Positions 16,562 through 24,751 of a stretch of 64,000 nt of DNA are shown here, piece after piece. The position numbers and the translations under genes are program-made. The stretch is taken from the NCBI RefSeq assembly GCF_900078365.1, contig NZ_LT598653.1, forward strand, positions 2,852,001-2,916,000. Reading direction: 5' to 3'. Source of the stretch: an uncultured Sphingopyxis sp. (lineage in GTDB: Bacteria; Pseudomonadota; Alphaproteobacteria; Sphingomonadales; Sphingomonadaceae). Under the pieces are notes generated by a model. The model did not search any database, was not told the DNA's origin, and saw only the letters and a list, made by a program, of their open reading frames with translations. How positions within the stretch are numbered: the stretch's first letter is position 1; each line of letters opens with the position of its first letter.

Positions 16562-16882
16562 ATGTCCTGCAGCGACGATCAGACGACCGGGAACGACGCG
16601 CTCGATAGCCTCGACGACGCCGTCGCGGCCGCCGCATTCCGCCGCCTCGTCCGCCTGCTCCAGCATCGCAGCGACGCCGCCAACATCGATCTGATGGGCC
16701 TTGCCGGCTTCTGCCGCAACTGCCTCGGCGACTGGATCGCGGAGGCGGGCGGCATGGACAAGGAAGCGGCGCGCGCGATCGTCCACGGCATGCCGACCGC
16801 GGAGTGGAAAGCGCACCATCACGTCGCGGCGACACCCGAACAGCTCGCGCGGATGGAAGAAAGCATGGCGAAGAACCCCTGA
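16562..16882 (+). CDS. DUF1244-family protein
   Basis: 106 residues, cytoplasmic. The family core AAFRRLVRLLQHRSDAANIDLMGLAGFCRNCLGDWI and the GMPTAEWKAHHH segment match DUF1244 proteins, which are common in alphaproteobacteria and of unknown function. Conserved Cys (FCRNC) and His residues near the C terminus could bind metal (inference). ATG 16562 is preceded by a clear GGAGG at 16552-16556. It is the first gene of the long plus-strand run and lies 65 bases before the GapR-like gene. Confidence 0.88.
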   Translation: MSCSDDQTTGNDALDSLDDAVAAAAFRRLVRLLQHRSDAANIDLMGLAGFCRNCLGDWIAEAGGMDKEAARAIVHGMPTAEWKAHHHVAATPEQLARMEESMAKNP

Positions 16883-16947
16883 CGCCGCTAGGTGGACGCC
16901 GAGGGCGATTCTCGCCACATCACCACCCAGCATCAGCGGAGTATAAA

Positions 16948-17190
16948 ATGAGCGAAGCCACCGTGTCCGACGAACAACTGCGCCTTTTCATCGAGCGCAT
17001 CGAGCGTCTGGAAGAAGAGAAGAAGGGCATCGCCGACGACATCCGCGACACCTATAACGAAGCGAAATCGCAGGGTTATGATCCGAAGATCATGCGCCAG
17101 ATCGTCCGCCTGCGTAAGCTGCCGCCACACGACCGCAAGGAAATGGAAGCGATTCTCGACGTCTATAAATCGGCGCTGGGGATCGACTAG
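16948..17190 (+). CDS. GapR-like nucleoid-associated protein (DUF2312)
   Basis: 80 residues, almost all helical, with a coiled-coil-like N-terminal half (LRLFIERIERLEEEKKGIADDIRDTYNEAKSQGYDPKIMRQIVRLRKL). This matches the DUF2312/GapR family; the Caulobacter member binds over-twisted AT-rich DNA and stimulates topoisomerases. The start at ATG 16948 (MSEATVSDEQL) is typical of the family; the frame is open further upstream to 16804 but those residues look like non-coding sequence. It sits between DUF1244 and mscS genes, each with its own gap. Confidence 0.93.
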   Translation: MSEATVSDEQLRLFIERIERLEEEKKGIADDIRDTYNEAKSQGYDPKIMRQIVRLRKLPPHDRKEMEAILDVYKSALGID

Positions 17191-17284
17191 CGCCGTCTTC
17201 ACCGGTTTCGCGGCGTTGCCAAACAGGTTGGCAGAAGCCAGAATGCCGGGCCATCGGGCCTAGCGAAAGGAACGGAATGCCGCT

Positions 17285-18160
17285 TTGACTGTGGATATTG
17301 CCCCCGCTGTGACCCCGCAACTCGTCAACACCGCGATCGTGTGGGGACTGCAAATCCTGTATGCCGGCGTCATCCTTGCCGCCGGGCTCTGGCTGGCGTT
17401 CTTCATTTCCAATGCGGCGCGGCGGCAGGCCGCGAAGCATCCGCGCATCGACGAGACGCTCGGCTCCTTTCTCGCACTGGTCATACGCTATGTGATCATC
17501 GCCTTCGTCGTGATCGCGGTGTTGCAGAAATTCGGGGTGCAGACGGCCAGCCTGGTCGCCGCGCTCGGCGCAGGAGCCCTGGCGATCGGCCTCGCGCTGC
17601 AAGGAACCCTGGGCAATGTCGCATCCGGGATCATGATCGCCTTCATGCGGCCGTACCGGATCGGCGATTTCGTCGAAGTCAATGGGCTCGAAGGGCAGGT
17701 CGTCGACCTCGACCTGTTCTTCACCCAATTGGAAACGCTCGACGACAAGCGGATTTACGTCCCCAACACCCAGGCCGTATCGAACCCGATCGTCAATTTC
17801 TCCCGCGAAGGAATCCGCCGCTGCATCCTCCTGTTCGGGATCGGCTATGACGATGATATCGACAAGGCGGCAAAGGCCGTCCGGGACGTGCTGATGGCGG
17901 ACCCGCGGACGCGAACCGAACCGCCGATCTGGATCGGGGTGGACAATCTGGGCGAATATTCGGTCGATATTTCCGTGCGGGCGTGGACAAGCATCGACGA
18001 TTATTTCCAGTACCGCGCCGACATGCTGCAATGGGTCAAGGAAGCCTTCGATCGCGAGGGTATCGACATTCCCTACCCGCACGGCGTCGAAATCAGCAAG
18101 GGCGAGATCGAATTGCGCATGCCGCCGATCAAGCCGCCAAGCCAGCCGCAGAACATATGA
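17285..18160 (+). CDS. Small-conductance mechanosensitive channel, MscS family
   Basis: 291 residues from a TTG start (17285) with AAAGGA ~15 bases upstream; GTG 17291 is an alternative. Three membrane helices are visible: ~15-45, ~60-85 and the pore helix near 90-120 with the Gly/Ala-rich ALGAGALAIGLALQGTLGNVASGIMI pattern diagnostic of MscS. The beta domain follows (MRPYRIGDFVEVNGLEGQVVDLDLFFTQLETLDDKRIYVPNTQ), then the cytoplasmic alpha/beta vestibule. The channel sits in the inner membrane and opens under osmotic downshock. It appears independent of its neighbours (95-base gap upstream, 69 downstream). Confidence 0.94.
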   Translation: MTVDIAPAVTPQLVNTAIVWGLQILYAGVILAAGLWLAFFISNAARRQAAKHPRIDETLGSFLALVIRYVIIAFVVIAVLQKFGVQTASLVAALGAGALAIGLALQGTLGNVASGIMIAFMRPYRIGDFVEVNGLEGQVVDLDLFFTQLETLDDKRIYVPNTQAVSNPIVNFSREGIRRCILLFGIGYDDDIDKAAKAVRDVLMADPRTRTEPPIWIGVDNLGEYSVDISVRAWTSIDDYFQYRADMLQWVKEAFDREGIDIPYPHGVEISKGEIELRMPPIKPPSQPQNI

Positions 18161-18229
18161 GTGCATCCGGCGGCTTATGCCTACACATAGCAGCTTAGAG
18201 TCAGCCCCTAGCCAGAAAAGATATATCCT

Positions 18230-18550
18230 ATGTTCAGCACCACCACCAACAATGTCGAAGGTCGTCCGGTCCGCGAATATCTGGACATCGTCACCGGCGA
18301 GGTGATCGTCGGCGCCAATCTGTTCCGCGACCTGTTCGCGTCAATCACCGACATCGTCGGCGGCCGTTCGGGCAAATATGAGGACGTCCTCGCCCGCGCG
18401 CGCAAGGAAGCGATCGCCGAGATGGAAGCCGAGGCCGCACGCCTCGGCGGCAATGCGGTGATCGGCGTCGACCTCGACTATGAAGTGCTCGGCCAGAACG
18501 GCTCGATGCTGATGGTCAGCGCGTCGGGAACCGCGGTGACGCTGGGGTGA
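18230..18550 (+). CDS. YbjQ-like heavy-metal-binding-domain protein (UPF0145)
   Basis: 106 residues with no signal peptide. The family pattern is clear: a TT-N-EG-P start, GEVIVGANLFRD, IVGGRSGKYEDVLARARKEAIAEMEAEAARLGGNAVIGVDLDYEVLG and SGTAVTL. Proteins of this group form pentameric rings and have no firmly assigned function. The stop codon overlaps the GTG start of the following acetyltransferase gene (GTGA), so the two are probably translated together. Confidence 0.92.
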   Translation: MFSTTTNNVEGRPVREYLDIVTGEVIVGANLFRDLFASITDIVGGRSGKYEDVLARARKEAIAEMEAEAARLGGNAVIGVDLDYEVLGQNGSMLMVSASGTAVTLG

Positions 18551-19038
18551 GTGCCCACATCCGTCCAGCCGCGTCGGCCGATGCCGCGCGCTGTGCCGAG
18601 ATTTATGCGCCCTATGTCATCGACAATTGGGTCAGTTTCGAACGCGATCCGCCCGATGCGATTGAAATGGCGCGCCGGATAGAAGATTACGGGGCAAGCC
18701 ATGGCTGGCTGGTTGCGGAAGTCGAAGGCCAAATTGCGGGATATGCCTATGGCTCGCCTCACCGCACACGAGAAGCGTATGCGACTTCGGCAGATGTCAC
18801 GGTTTACGTCGATGTGGCTTTTGCACGTTCCGGAGTTGGGCGGCAGCTTTATGATGCACTGTTTCCGATTCTGAAGGATCGCAACGTCCACGCAATCTTT
18901 GCCGGAATTGCCTTGCCGAATGACGCAAGCATCGGCTTGCATGAAGCAATGGGCTTCAGGCCGGTCGGAATCTACCGCGAGGTCGGTTGGAAAATGGGCG
19001 GCTGGCGCGATGTCGGATGGTGGCAGCGGTTGCTTTGA
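18547..19038 (+). CDS. GNAT-family N-acetyltransferase (phosphinothricin-acetyltransferase-like)
   Basis: 163 residues from GTG 18547, overlapping the YbjQ-like stop by three bases. The acetyl-CoA-binding fold is recognisable: the IRPA-ADAARCAEIYAPYV opening, VAEVEGQIAGYAYGS, VTVYVDVAFARSGVGRQLYDAL (the Q/RxxGxG/A motif has the form RSGVG) and the C-terminal LHEAMGFRPVGIYREVGWKMGGWRDVGWW typical of the Pat/Bar group. The acetylated substrate could be an amino acid analogue or a natural amine; it is not known. Codon use and G+C content in the second half are lower than in neighbours, hinting at a more recent arrival. Confidence 0.9.
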   Translation: MSAHIRPAASADAARCAEIYAPYVIDNWVSFERDPPDAIEMARRIEDYGASHGWLVAEVEGQIAGYAYGSPHRTREAYATSADVTVYVDVAFARSGVGRQLYDALFPILKDRNVHAIFAGIALPNDASIGLHEAMGFRPVGIYREVGWKMGGWRDVGWWQRLL

Positions 19039-19095
19039 CGTTCGGTCCTGATGTAAGCGCGCCTCCAGTTCCTCCCAGCCAAAAAGAAGAGAGCC

Positions 19096-19842
19096 ATGGC
19101 CGGCCATAGCAAATTCAAGAACATCATGCACCGCAAGGGTGCGCAGGACAAAAAGCGCAGCAGCCTCTTCTCGAAGCTCAGCCGCGAAATCACCGTCGCG
19201 GCGAAGATGGGCCTGCCCGATCCCGACGCGAATGCCCGTCTTCGGGCGGCGGTCAACGCCGCCAAGGCGCAGTCGATGCCCAAGGACAATATCCAGCGCG
19301 CGATCGACAAGGCCGCGGGCGGCGACGGCGAGAATTACGAGGAAATCCGCTATGAAGGCTATGGCCCCGGCGGCGTGTCGCTGATTGTCGAGGCGCTGAC
19401 CGACAATCGCAACCGCACCGCGACCAACGTCCGCACCGCGTTCAGCAAGAACGGCGGCAACCTCGGCACCTCGGGCAGCGTCAGCCACGGTTTCGACCGG
19501 CTCGGCCTGATCAACTATGCCGCCAGCGCCGGCGACGCCGACACGGTGTTCGAAGCCGCGCTCGACGCGGGCGCCGACGACGTCGAATCGTCCGAGGACG
19601 GCCACGACATCTGGACGAGCACCGACAGCCTGCACGAAGTCGCGAAGGCGCTCGAGGGCAAGCTCGGCGAGGCCGAAGGCGTCAAGCTCGCGTGGCGCCC
19701 GACGCTGAAAAGCGAGGTTGCCGACGAGGCGGTCGCGCAGACCCTATTCAAGCTGATCGACACGCTCGACGACGACGACGACGTCCAGACCGTATGGGGC
19801 AATTACGAAATCCCCGATGCGGTGATGGAAAAGCTCGGGTGA
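19096..19842 (+). CDS. yebC: YebC/PmpR-family protein
   Basis: 248 residues. It opens with MAGHSKFKNIMHRKGAQDKKRSSLFSKLSREI, the near-invariant start of the YebC family, and contains PKDNIQRAIDKAAG, YEGYGPGGV, TDNRNRTATNVRTAFSKNGGNLGTSGSV. Family members act as DNA-binding regulators or in translation of difficult nascent chains; which applies here is unknown. An acidic run (DDDDDV) near the C terminus is normal. Its stop overlaps the GTG of the next gene (GTGA). The yebC-ruvCAB order is widely conserved in proteobacteria. Confidence 0.96.
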   Translation: MAGHSKFKNIMHRKGAQDKKRSSLFSKLSREITVAAKMGLPDPDANARLRAAVNAAKAQSMPKDNIQRAIDKAAGGDGENYEEIRYEGYGPGGVSLIVEALTDNRNRTATNVRTAFSKNGGNLGTSGSVSHGFDRLGLINYAASAGDADTVFEAALDAGADDVESSEDGHDIWTSTDSLHEVAKALEGKLGEAEGVKLAWRPTLKSEVADEAVAQTLFKLIDTLDDDDDVQTVWGNYEIPDAVMEKLG

Positions 19843-20384
19843 TCGGGCGCTTCGCCGCGACCGCATTGATCGCGGGCCTCCTCGCGGGGTCCGCCCCGAT
19901 GGCGATGACCGCGCCCGCTGTGGCGGGACTTTGCAAGGCCGGCGAGGAACCGCTCTATTCGTGCCGCTTCGGCAGGAAGATCGGCAGCGTCTGTGGCGGC
20001 TCCGACCGCGTGACCTATCGCTTCGGCAGCGCAGCCAGAACCGAGATGGAAATCGCCAGCAAGCCCGACTGGTCGAACATCCGCCTGGGTTTCGTCAATG
20101 GGCAGCAGGGCGGGCATCAAAGCCACATCCGCTTCACGCGCGGCGACACGCATTATGTCGTGTTCGAGGGCGCAAACGGACAGGCCACGACGCGGCCCGG
20201 CTTCACCTATTCGGGCATCGCGATCGTCGCGGGGCCCGACGGCGGCAAGTCGCTGGGGCGGCTCGAGTGCGGCAACGGCCTAGACGCATCGGCGATGGCC
20301 GAGGCGGTCCGCGACCGTGCGCCGGCGGCGCTGCGCGAGCAGTTGAACGAAACGCTCGATGGCCCTTTCGACGGCTGGTTCTGA
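19839..20384 (+). CDS. Exported protein of unknown function between yebC and ruvC
   Basis: 181 residues from GTG 19839, whose GTGA overlaps the yebC stop. The N terminus is a good signal peptide (hydrophobic ATALIAGLLAGSAPMAMTAPAVA with an AXA-like cut). The mature part has four cysteines (GLCKAGEEPLYSCRFGRKIGSVCGG plus a later LECG), suggesting two disulfides, and a beta-rich centre (VTYRFGSAAR, HYVVFEG, GIAIV). The 3' end overlaps ruvC by 26 bases. I do not recognise a named family. Its presence inside the repair-gene run is probably positional rather than functional. Confidence 0.75.
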   Translation: MIGRFAATALIAGLLAGSAPMAMTAPAVAGLCKAGEEPLYSCRFGRKIGSVCGGSDRVTYRFGSAARTEMEIASKPDWSNIRLGFVNGQQGGHQSHIRFTRGDTHYVVFEGANGQATTRPGFTYSGIAIVAGPDGGKSLGRLECGNGLDASAMAEAVRDRAPAALREQLNETLDGPFDGWF

Positions 20385-20862
20385 CCCGGGGATCATTCTG
20401 GGCCTCGACCCCTCGCTCAGCTGCACCGGCTGGGGCGTCATCCGCGTCGAGGGCAGCCGGATCAGCCATGTCGCCAACGGGCAGGTGAAGACCGACGCCA
20501 AGGCGCCCCTGCCCGACCGACTCGCGCACCTCGACACAATGCTCGCCGCGGTGATCGCCGATCATGCGCCGATGTGCGCCGCGGTCGAGGAAGTGTTCGT
20601 CAACGACAATCCGCAATCGACGCTGAAGCTCGCCCACGCGCGCGGCGTCGTCCTGCTCGGCTGCGCGCGCGGCGGGCTGGCGGTCACCGAATATGCGCCG
20701 CGGCTCGTCAAGAAAGCGATCGTCGGCACCGGCGGCGCAGCGAAGGAACAGGTGCAGGCGATGCTGCGCGTGCTGCTGCCCGGCGCGAAAGTCGCAGGCC
20801 CCGACGCGGCGGATGCGTTGGCGGTGGCGATCTGCCATGCGAACCATCGGCCCCTGCGCTAA
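20359..20862 (+). CDS. ruvC: Crossover junction endodeoxyribonuclease RuvC
   Basis: 167 residues. RuvC is the Holliday-junction resolvase that cuts four-way junctions made by RuvAB. The catalytic acidic residues are in place: GLDPSLSCTGWG (Asp in the first strand), VEEVFVNDNPQSTLKL (Glu) and the C-terminal AGPDAADALAVAICH pair. ATG 20359 overlaps the preceding gene by 26 bases. It is separated from ruvA by a 116-base gap filled by an inverted repeat (20871-20963), which might affect transcript stability between the two genes. Confidence 0.96.
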   Translation: MALSTAGSDPGIILGLDPSLSCTGWGVIRVEGSRISHVANGQVKTDAKAPLPDRLAHLDTMLAAVIADHAPMCAAVEEVFVNDNPQSTLKLAHARGVVLLGCARGGLAVTEYAPRLVKKAIVGTGGAAKEQVQAMLRVLLPGAKVAGPDAADALAVAICHANHRPLR

Positions 20863-20870
20863 ATCCTCCC

Positions 20871-20963
20871 GTCCGCTCGTCCTGAGCTTGTCGAAGGACC
20901 GTTCTTCTCTTAAGGAGAACAAAGAGTGAAAGAACGGCGCTTCGACAAGCTCAGCGCGAACGG
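20871..20963. repeat. Inverted repeat of the GAGCTTGTCGAAG type
   Basis: The arms pair as GAGCTTGTCGAAG (from 20884) with CTTCGACAAGCTC (ending 20953), and inside them CCGTTCTT (20899-20906) with AAGAACGG (20930-20937). The loop holds TTAAGGAGAACAAAGAG. The overall structure is a long imperfect hairpin. The GAGCTTGTCGAAG core resembles an interspersed element seen in many high-GC alphaproteobacterial genomes (family knowledge). It fills the ruvC-ruvA gap and is unrelated to the paired-hairpin family elsewhere in the window. Confidence 0.85.
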
Positions 20964-20978
20964 ATATTGGGGGGCTCG

Positions 20979-21578
20979 ATGATCGCCAAACTCACTGGAC
21001 GGCTCGACAGCAGCAGCGCAGGCCATGCGGTGATCGACGTCGGCGGCGTCGGCTATCTGGTCGAGGCATCGGCGCGCACGCTGGACGCGCTCGGCCCGGT
21101 CGGCGGCGACGTCACCATCCATACCGAGATGCTCGTCGGCGAGGATTTCCTGCGCCTCCTCGGCTTCGCCAAGGCCGAGGAACGCGACTGGTTCCGCCTG
21201 CTCACCAGCGTCCAGGGCGTCGGCGCCAAGGTCGCGCTCGCGATCCTCTCCGCGCTCGAAATCGGCGACCTGCAACGCGCGCTCGCCAGCGGCGACAGCG
21301 CGATGATCGCGCGTGCCAACGGCGTCGGGCCGAAATTGGCGCAGCGGATCGCGCATGAGCTGAAGGACAAGGCCGGCGCGCTAGGCGGAATCGCCGGCGG
21401 TGGCCCGGCCCTCTCCGCTACGTCCGGCCCGCTCGGCGACGCCGTCGCGGCGCTCACCGGTCTCGGCTTCAAGCCCGGCGAAGCAAGCACCGCGGTCGCG
21501 GCCGCAAGCGAAGAACTCGGTGCGGGCGCGAGCCTCGACGCGCTGGTTCGCGCCGCGCTCAGGAAGGCGGCCAAGTGA
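20979..21578 (+). CDS. ruvA: Holliday junction branch migration protein RuvA
   Basis: 199 residues. RuvA tetramers bind the four-way junction and load RuvB. Domain I (MIAKLTGRLDSSSAGHAVIDVGGVGYLVEAS), the helix-hairpin-helix domain II (LLTSVQGVGAKVALAILS and NGVGPKLAQRIAHELKDK) and the flexible linker leading to C-terminal domain III (GDAVAALTGLGFKPGEASTAV) are all present. ATG 20979 matches the family N terminus; an upstream TTG at 20967 in the repeat boundary is less likely. The stop overlaps the GTG of the GFA gene. Confidence 0.96.
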   Translation: MIAKLTGRLDSSSAGHAVIDVGGVGYLVEASARTLDALGPVGGDVTIHTEMLVGEDFLRLLGFAKAEERDWFRLLTSVQGVGAKVALAILSALEIGDLQRALASGDSAMIARANGVGPKLAQRIAHELKDKAGALGGIAGGGPALSATSGPLGDAVAALTGLGFKPGEASTAVAAASEELGAGASLDALVRAALRKAAK

Positions 21579-21985
21579 CCGGCTGTGTCCGCAACGCATC
21601 CTGCCGCTGCGGCAAAATACGCATCGCCTGCACGGGCGAACCGATCCGCGTGTCGGTCTGCCACTGCCGCGAGTGCAAGGCGCGCAGCGGCAGCGCCTTT
21701 GCCGCGCAGGTGCGCTTCCCCGCCGAACAGGTCCGCATCGAGGGCGAAGCCAATGCGAAGATGTGGCAATATACCGGCGACAGCGGCAACACCGCCGACT
21801 TCTTCTTCTGCGCCACCTGCGGTTCGGGCGTCTGGTATCGGGCGCGGCCCTATCATGACGCCTATGCAATCCCGCTCGGCAATTTCGAGCCCGGCCACGG
21901 CTTCGTGCCCGATTATTCAGTCTATGAGGAGCGCAAGGAGCCTTGGGTTTCGATCACCGGCGAAGGGATCGAGCATTATGACTGA
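21575..21985 (+). CDS. GFA/CENP-V-domain zinc protein
   Basis: 136 residues from GTG 21575 (GTGA overlap with ruvA). The domain has the expected zinc ligands: CRCGKIRIAC, VCHCRECKARSGS and FFFCATCGSGVWY. Proteins of this family are often labelled glutathione-dependent formaldehyde-activating enzymes, but most have no shown activity. Its last bases overlap the next gene by eight. Its position inside the ruvA-ruvB gap is unusual. Confidence 0.92.
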   Translation: MTGCVRNASCRCGKIRIACTGEPIRVSVCHCRECKARSGSAFAAQVRFPAEQVRIEGEANAKMWQYTGDSGNTADFFFCATCGSGVWYRARPYHDAYAIPLGNFEPGHGFVPDYSVYEERKEPWVSITGEGIEHYD

Positions 21986-22403
21986 ACCGGCCACCGGATC
22001 GGAACGCCCGCCCTATTATGTTTGGCTTGCCATGCGCCTGTTGGGCCTTTTGGGCATGCCCATGATAATTGTCGGATTCCTGTACGCAGTTGGCAGCCCA
22101 GTCGATAGCATCGACTTCCAGTTGGCTCTCGTGTGTCTTGTGGTTGGCGGGTTGATCGGCGACCGTGGGCCGGTCTGGCGCCGGGCAGAATACGACACAT
22201 CGGAATTTTTCGAATATCTCGGGCGGCGCCTAGCGTCGAAGGGATGCCCCCAATGCGGACAGTCGGTCTTCGATAGAATGCCGCCCAGCGGCTTCGAGTT
22301 GGAAAGTGCGCGCCATTCCTTCTGGCCGACCCGCATTTGCTATGGTTGTGGCGGCGATACGACCCACAAACGTACGTCGATTCCGAAACCACCTCTTGAT
22401 TAG
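21978..22403 (+). CDS. Two-helix membrane protein with C-terminal zinc ribbon
   Basis: 141 residues from ATG 21978, overlapping the GFA gene by eight bases. Two hydrophobic segments lie near residues 16-38 and 44-62, followed by a cytosolic or periplasmic tail with two CxxC knuckles (CPQCGQ and CYGCGG), a zinc-ribbon-like arrangement with ~30 residues between them. The base composition is clearly less G+C-rich than ruvA and ruvB, consistent with later insertion. I recognise no named family. Confidence 0.72.
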   Translation: MTEPATGSERPPYYVWLAMRLLGLLGMPMIIVGFLYAVGSPVDSIDFQLALVCLVVGGLIGDRGPVWRRAEYDTSEFFEYLGRRLASKGCPQCGQSVFDRMPPSGFELESARHSFWPTRICYGCGGDTTHKRTSIPKPPLD

Positions 22404-22440
22404 CTGGCGATATGACCAGATTTGTAGATAAGGCGACGGC

Positions 22441-23463
22441 GTGACCGACCTCACCACCCCCCTGCGCACCCCCGAGGACGCCGACGCCGCGCTTCGCCCC
22501 AAATCGCTCGCCGAATTCGTCGGGCAAGCGGCGGCGCGCGAGAATTTGCGTATCTTCGTCGAGGCGGCGAAGGCGCGCGGCGATGCGCTCGACCATGTGC
22601 TGTTCTTCGGGCCGCCGGGGCTCGGCAAGACGACGCTCGCGCAGATCGTCGCGAAGGAGCTTGGCGTCGGCTTCCGCTCGACCAGCGGCCCGGTGATCGC
22701 CAAGGCGGGCGATCTCGCCGCATTGCTCACCAATCTCGAGGACGGCGACGTGCTGTTCATCGACGAGATCCACCGGCTGGCGCCCGCGGTCGAGGAGATT
22801 CTCTATCCCGCGATGGAGGACCGCGCGCTCGACATCATGATCGGCGAAGGGCCGTCGGCGCGCTCGGTGCGCATCGACCTGCCCAAATTCACCCTCGTCG
22901 GCGCGACGACGCGGCAGGGACTGCTGACGACGCCGCTGCGCGACCGCTTCGGCATTCCGGTGCGGCTCAACTTCTATACCCACGCCGAGCTCGAACAGGT
23001 GATTTCGCGTGCCGCGCGCCTGCTCGCGCTGCCGATCGCCACCGACGGCGCGCTGGAGATCGCAAAGCGGTCGCGCGGAACGCCGCGGATTGCGGGACGC
23101 CTGCTCCGCCGCGTGCGCGATTTCGCGACCGTTGCGGGCCATGCGGTCGTCGACGCGAGCGCCGCCGATGCGGCGCTCAACCGGCTCGAGGTCGATGCGC
23201 TCGGGCTCGACGCGATGGACCGGCGCTATCTCACGATGATCGCCGACATTTATCGCGGCGGTCCGGTCGGGGTGGAGACACTCGCGGCGGGGCTCAGCGA
23301 ACCGCGCGACACGATCGAGGATGTGATCGAGCCCTATCTGCTCCAGGCCGGTTTGATCGCGCGCACCGCGCGCGGACGCATGCTCAACGCCAGCGCCTGG
23401 AAGCATCTGGGGCTCAACCCGCCCGCGGGATCGCAGGACGGACTTTTCGATCAGGCGAAATAG
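22441..23463 (+). CDS. ruvB: Holliday junction branch migration ATPase RuvB
   Basis: 340 residues from GTG 22441. RuvB is the hexameric AAA+ motor that drives branch migration with RuvA. Walker A is GPPGLGKTT (about residues 59-67), Walker B DVLFIDEIH, sensor 1 VGATTRQGLLTTPLRDRFG, and the C-terminal winged helix begins near GGPVGVETLAAGLSEPRDTIEDVIEPYL. All core motifs are intact. It follows the inserted membrane-protein gene by 37 bases and precedes the tol genes. Confidence 0.97.
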   Translation: MTDLTTPLRTPEDADAALRPKSLAEFVGQAAARENLRIFVEAAKARGDALDHVLFFGPPGLGKTTLAQIVAKELGVGFRSTSGPVIAKAGDLAALLTNLEDGDVLFIDEIHRLAPAVEEILYPAMEDRALDIMIGEGPSARSVRIDLPKFTLVGATTRQGLLTTPLRDRFGIPVRLNFYTHAELEQVISRAARLLALPIATDGALEIAKRSRGTPRIAGRLLRRVRDFATVAGHAVVDASAADAALNRLEVDALGLDAMDRRYLTMIADIYRGGPVGVETLAAGLSEPRDTIEDVIEPYLLQAGLIARTARGRMLNASAWKHLGLNPPAGSQDGLFDQAK

Positions 23464-23564
23464 GCCGATTTCCGCGGCTTTCATTCCGCCAACCGCTCCC
23501 CATCTGCGACGAATCGTTTATGAGGGCTTTGCGGCGAGTCGCCCACCGGCTATCGGTCGGGAGA

Positions 23565-24059
23565 ATGGTAAACGCCCCGCCTCCCTTTGTTCCCGGCGCC
23601 TTCGTCGGGGCCGAGCATCATTACCGGGCGCGCGTCTATTTCGAGGACACCGACCTGTCGGGCATCGTCTATCACGCCAATTATCTGCGCTATATGGAGC
23701 GCGCGCGGTCGGACATGCTACGGATCGCGGGCATCGACCAGCGCGCGGCGATGGAGGCAGGCGAAGGCGCGTGGGCGGTCACCGATCTCGCCATCAAATA
23801 CCGCAGCCCGGCGAAGCTCGACGACGATTTGCTTGTCGTCAGCACGGTCGAGGCGGTGCGCGGCGCGAGCGTGATCATCGCACAGCGCATCCTTCGCGGA
23901 ACTGACACGTTAAGCGGCGAGACATTGACACCCGTGATACTGACCGACGCGCAAGTGACCGCAGCCTTCCTCTCGCCCGGGGGCCGGCCGCGCCGCCAGC
24001 CCGCGGGGTGGGCCGACCGATTCACCGCCATCATGAATGGAGAGACTTTCCCTTGCTAG
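23565..24059 (+). CDS. ybgC: Tol-Pal-associated acyl-CoA thioesterase YbgC
   Basis: A hotdog-fold 4-hydroxybenzoyl-CoA-type thioesterase, 164 residues. The active-site segment YFEDTDLSGIVYHANYLRYMERARSD contains the catalytic Asp and the HANYL block of the YbgC group. ATG 23565 is preferred since homologues begin with a short Pro-rich lead before GAFVGAEHHYRARVYFED; ATG 23520 in the same frame would add 15 residues. Its end overlaps tolQ. In other bacteria YbgC is made with Tol-Pal proteins but its physiological substrate is not settled. Confidence 0.93.
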   Translation: MVNAPPPFVPGAFVGAEHHYRARVYFEDTDLSGIVYHANYLRYMERARSDMLRIAGIDQRAAMEAGEGAWAVTDLAIKYRSPAKLDDDLLVVSTVEAVRGASVIIAQRILRGTDTLSGETLTPVILTDAQVTAAFLSPGGRPRRQPAGWADRFTAIMNGETFPC

Positions 24060-24751
24060 ACAATATCTCGCTGGCCGCCGATGCGGCGACCTTGTCCCCG
24101 GTCGCGCTGTTCCTTCAGGCCGACATCATCGTGAAGGCGGTGATGATCGGCCTGCTGCTCGCGTCGATCTATGTCTGGGCGGTGATCTTCACCCACGGGC
24201 GCGGGGTCGGCAAGCTGATGAGCGCGTCGGAACGCTTCGAGCGCGATTTCTGGCGCGCCGACAATATCGACAAATTCTTCGACAAGAACAGCGGCGAGGA
24301 CCTGCCGAGCGCGAAAGTGCTGTCGGCCGGAATCGGCGAATGGCGCCGGTCGACCAAGGGCAAGAATATCGATCGCGAAGGCACCCGCGAACGCCTCGGC
24401 ATTGCGATGAACTCGGCGGTCGCGGGCGAAGTCGACCGGCTCGCCGAAAAGATCGGAACGCTGGCGACGATCGGCGCGGTCGCACCCTTCGTCGGGCTGT
24501 TCGGCACCGTCTGGGGCATTATGCGCAGCTTCACCGCGATCGCGGCGGAAAATAACAGCAGTCTCGCCGTCGTCGCCCCCGGCATCGCCGAAGCCTTGTT
24601 CGCGACCGCGATCGGCCTGTTCGCGGCGATCCCCGCCGTCATCGCCTATAACGCCTTTTCGCAGCGGCTGAACCGGCTCGAATCGCGGCTCGGTCGCTTT
24701 GCCGACGGGCTGCACGCGACGTTCAGCCGCGAACTGGAGGTCGAAGCCTGA
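24053..24751 (+). CDS. tolQ: Tol-Pal inner-membrane proton-channel subunit TolQ
   Basis: 232 residues from TTG 24053, chosen because GGAGAG lies about 8 bases upstream; a GTG at 24008 would only add sequence read from inside ybgC. Three membrane helices are visible: ~20-45 (IVKAVMIGLLLASIYVWAVIF), ~140-160 (TIGAVAPFVGLFGTVWGIMRSF) and ~175-195 (GIAEALFATAIGLFAAIPAVIAYN), as in the ExbB/MotA/TolQ family. With TolR it uses the proton-motive force to energise TolA. It overlaps ybgC and its last base is shared with the tolR start. Confidence 0.96.
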   Translation: MLDNISLAADAATLSPVALFLQADIIVKAVMIGLLLASIYVWAVIFTHGRGVGKLMSASERFERDFWRADNIDKFFDKNSGEDLPSAKVLSAGIGEWRRSTKGKNIDREGTRERLGIAMNSAVAGEVDRLAEKIGTLATIGAVAPFVGLFGTVWGIMRSFTAIAAENNSSLAVVAPGIAEALFATAIGLFAAIPAVIAYNAFSQRLNRLESRLGRFADGLHATFSRELEVEA

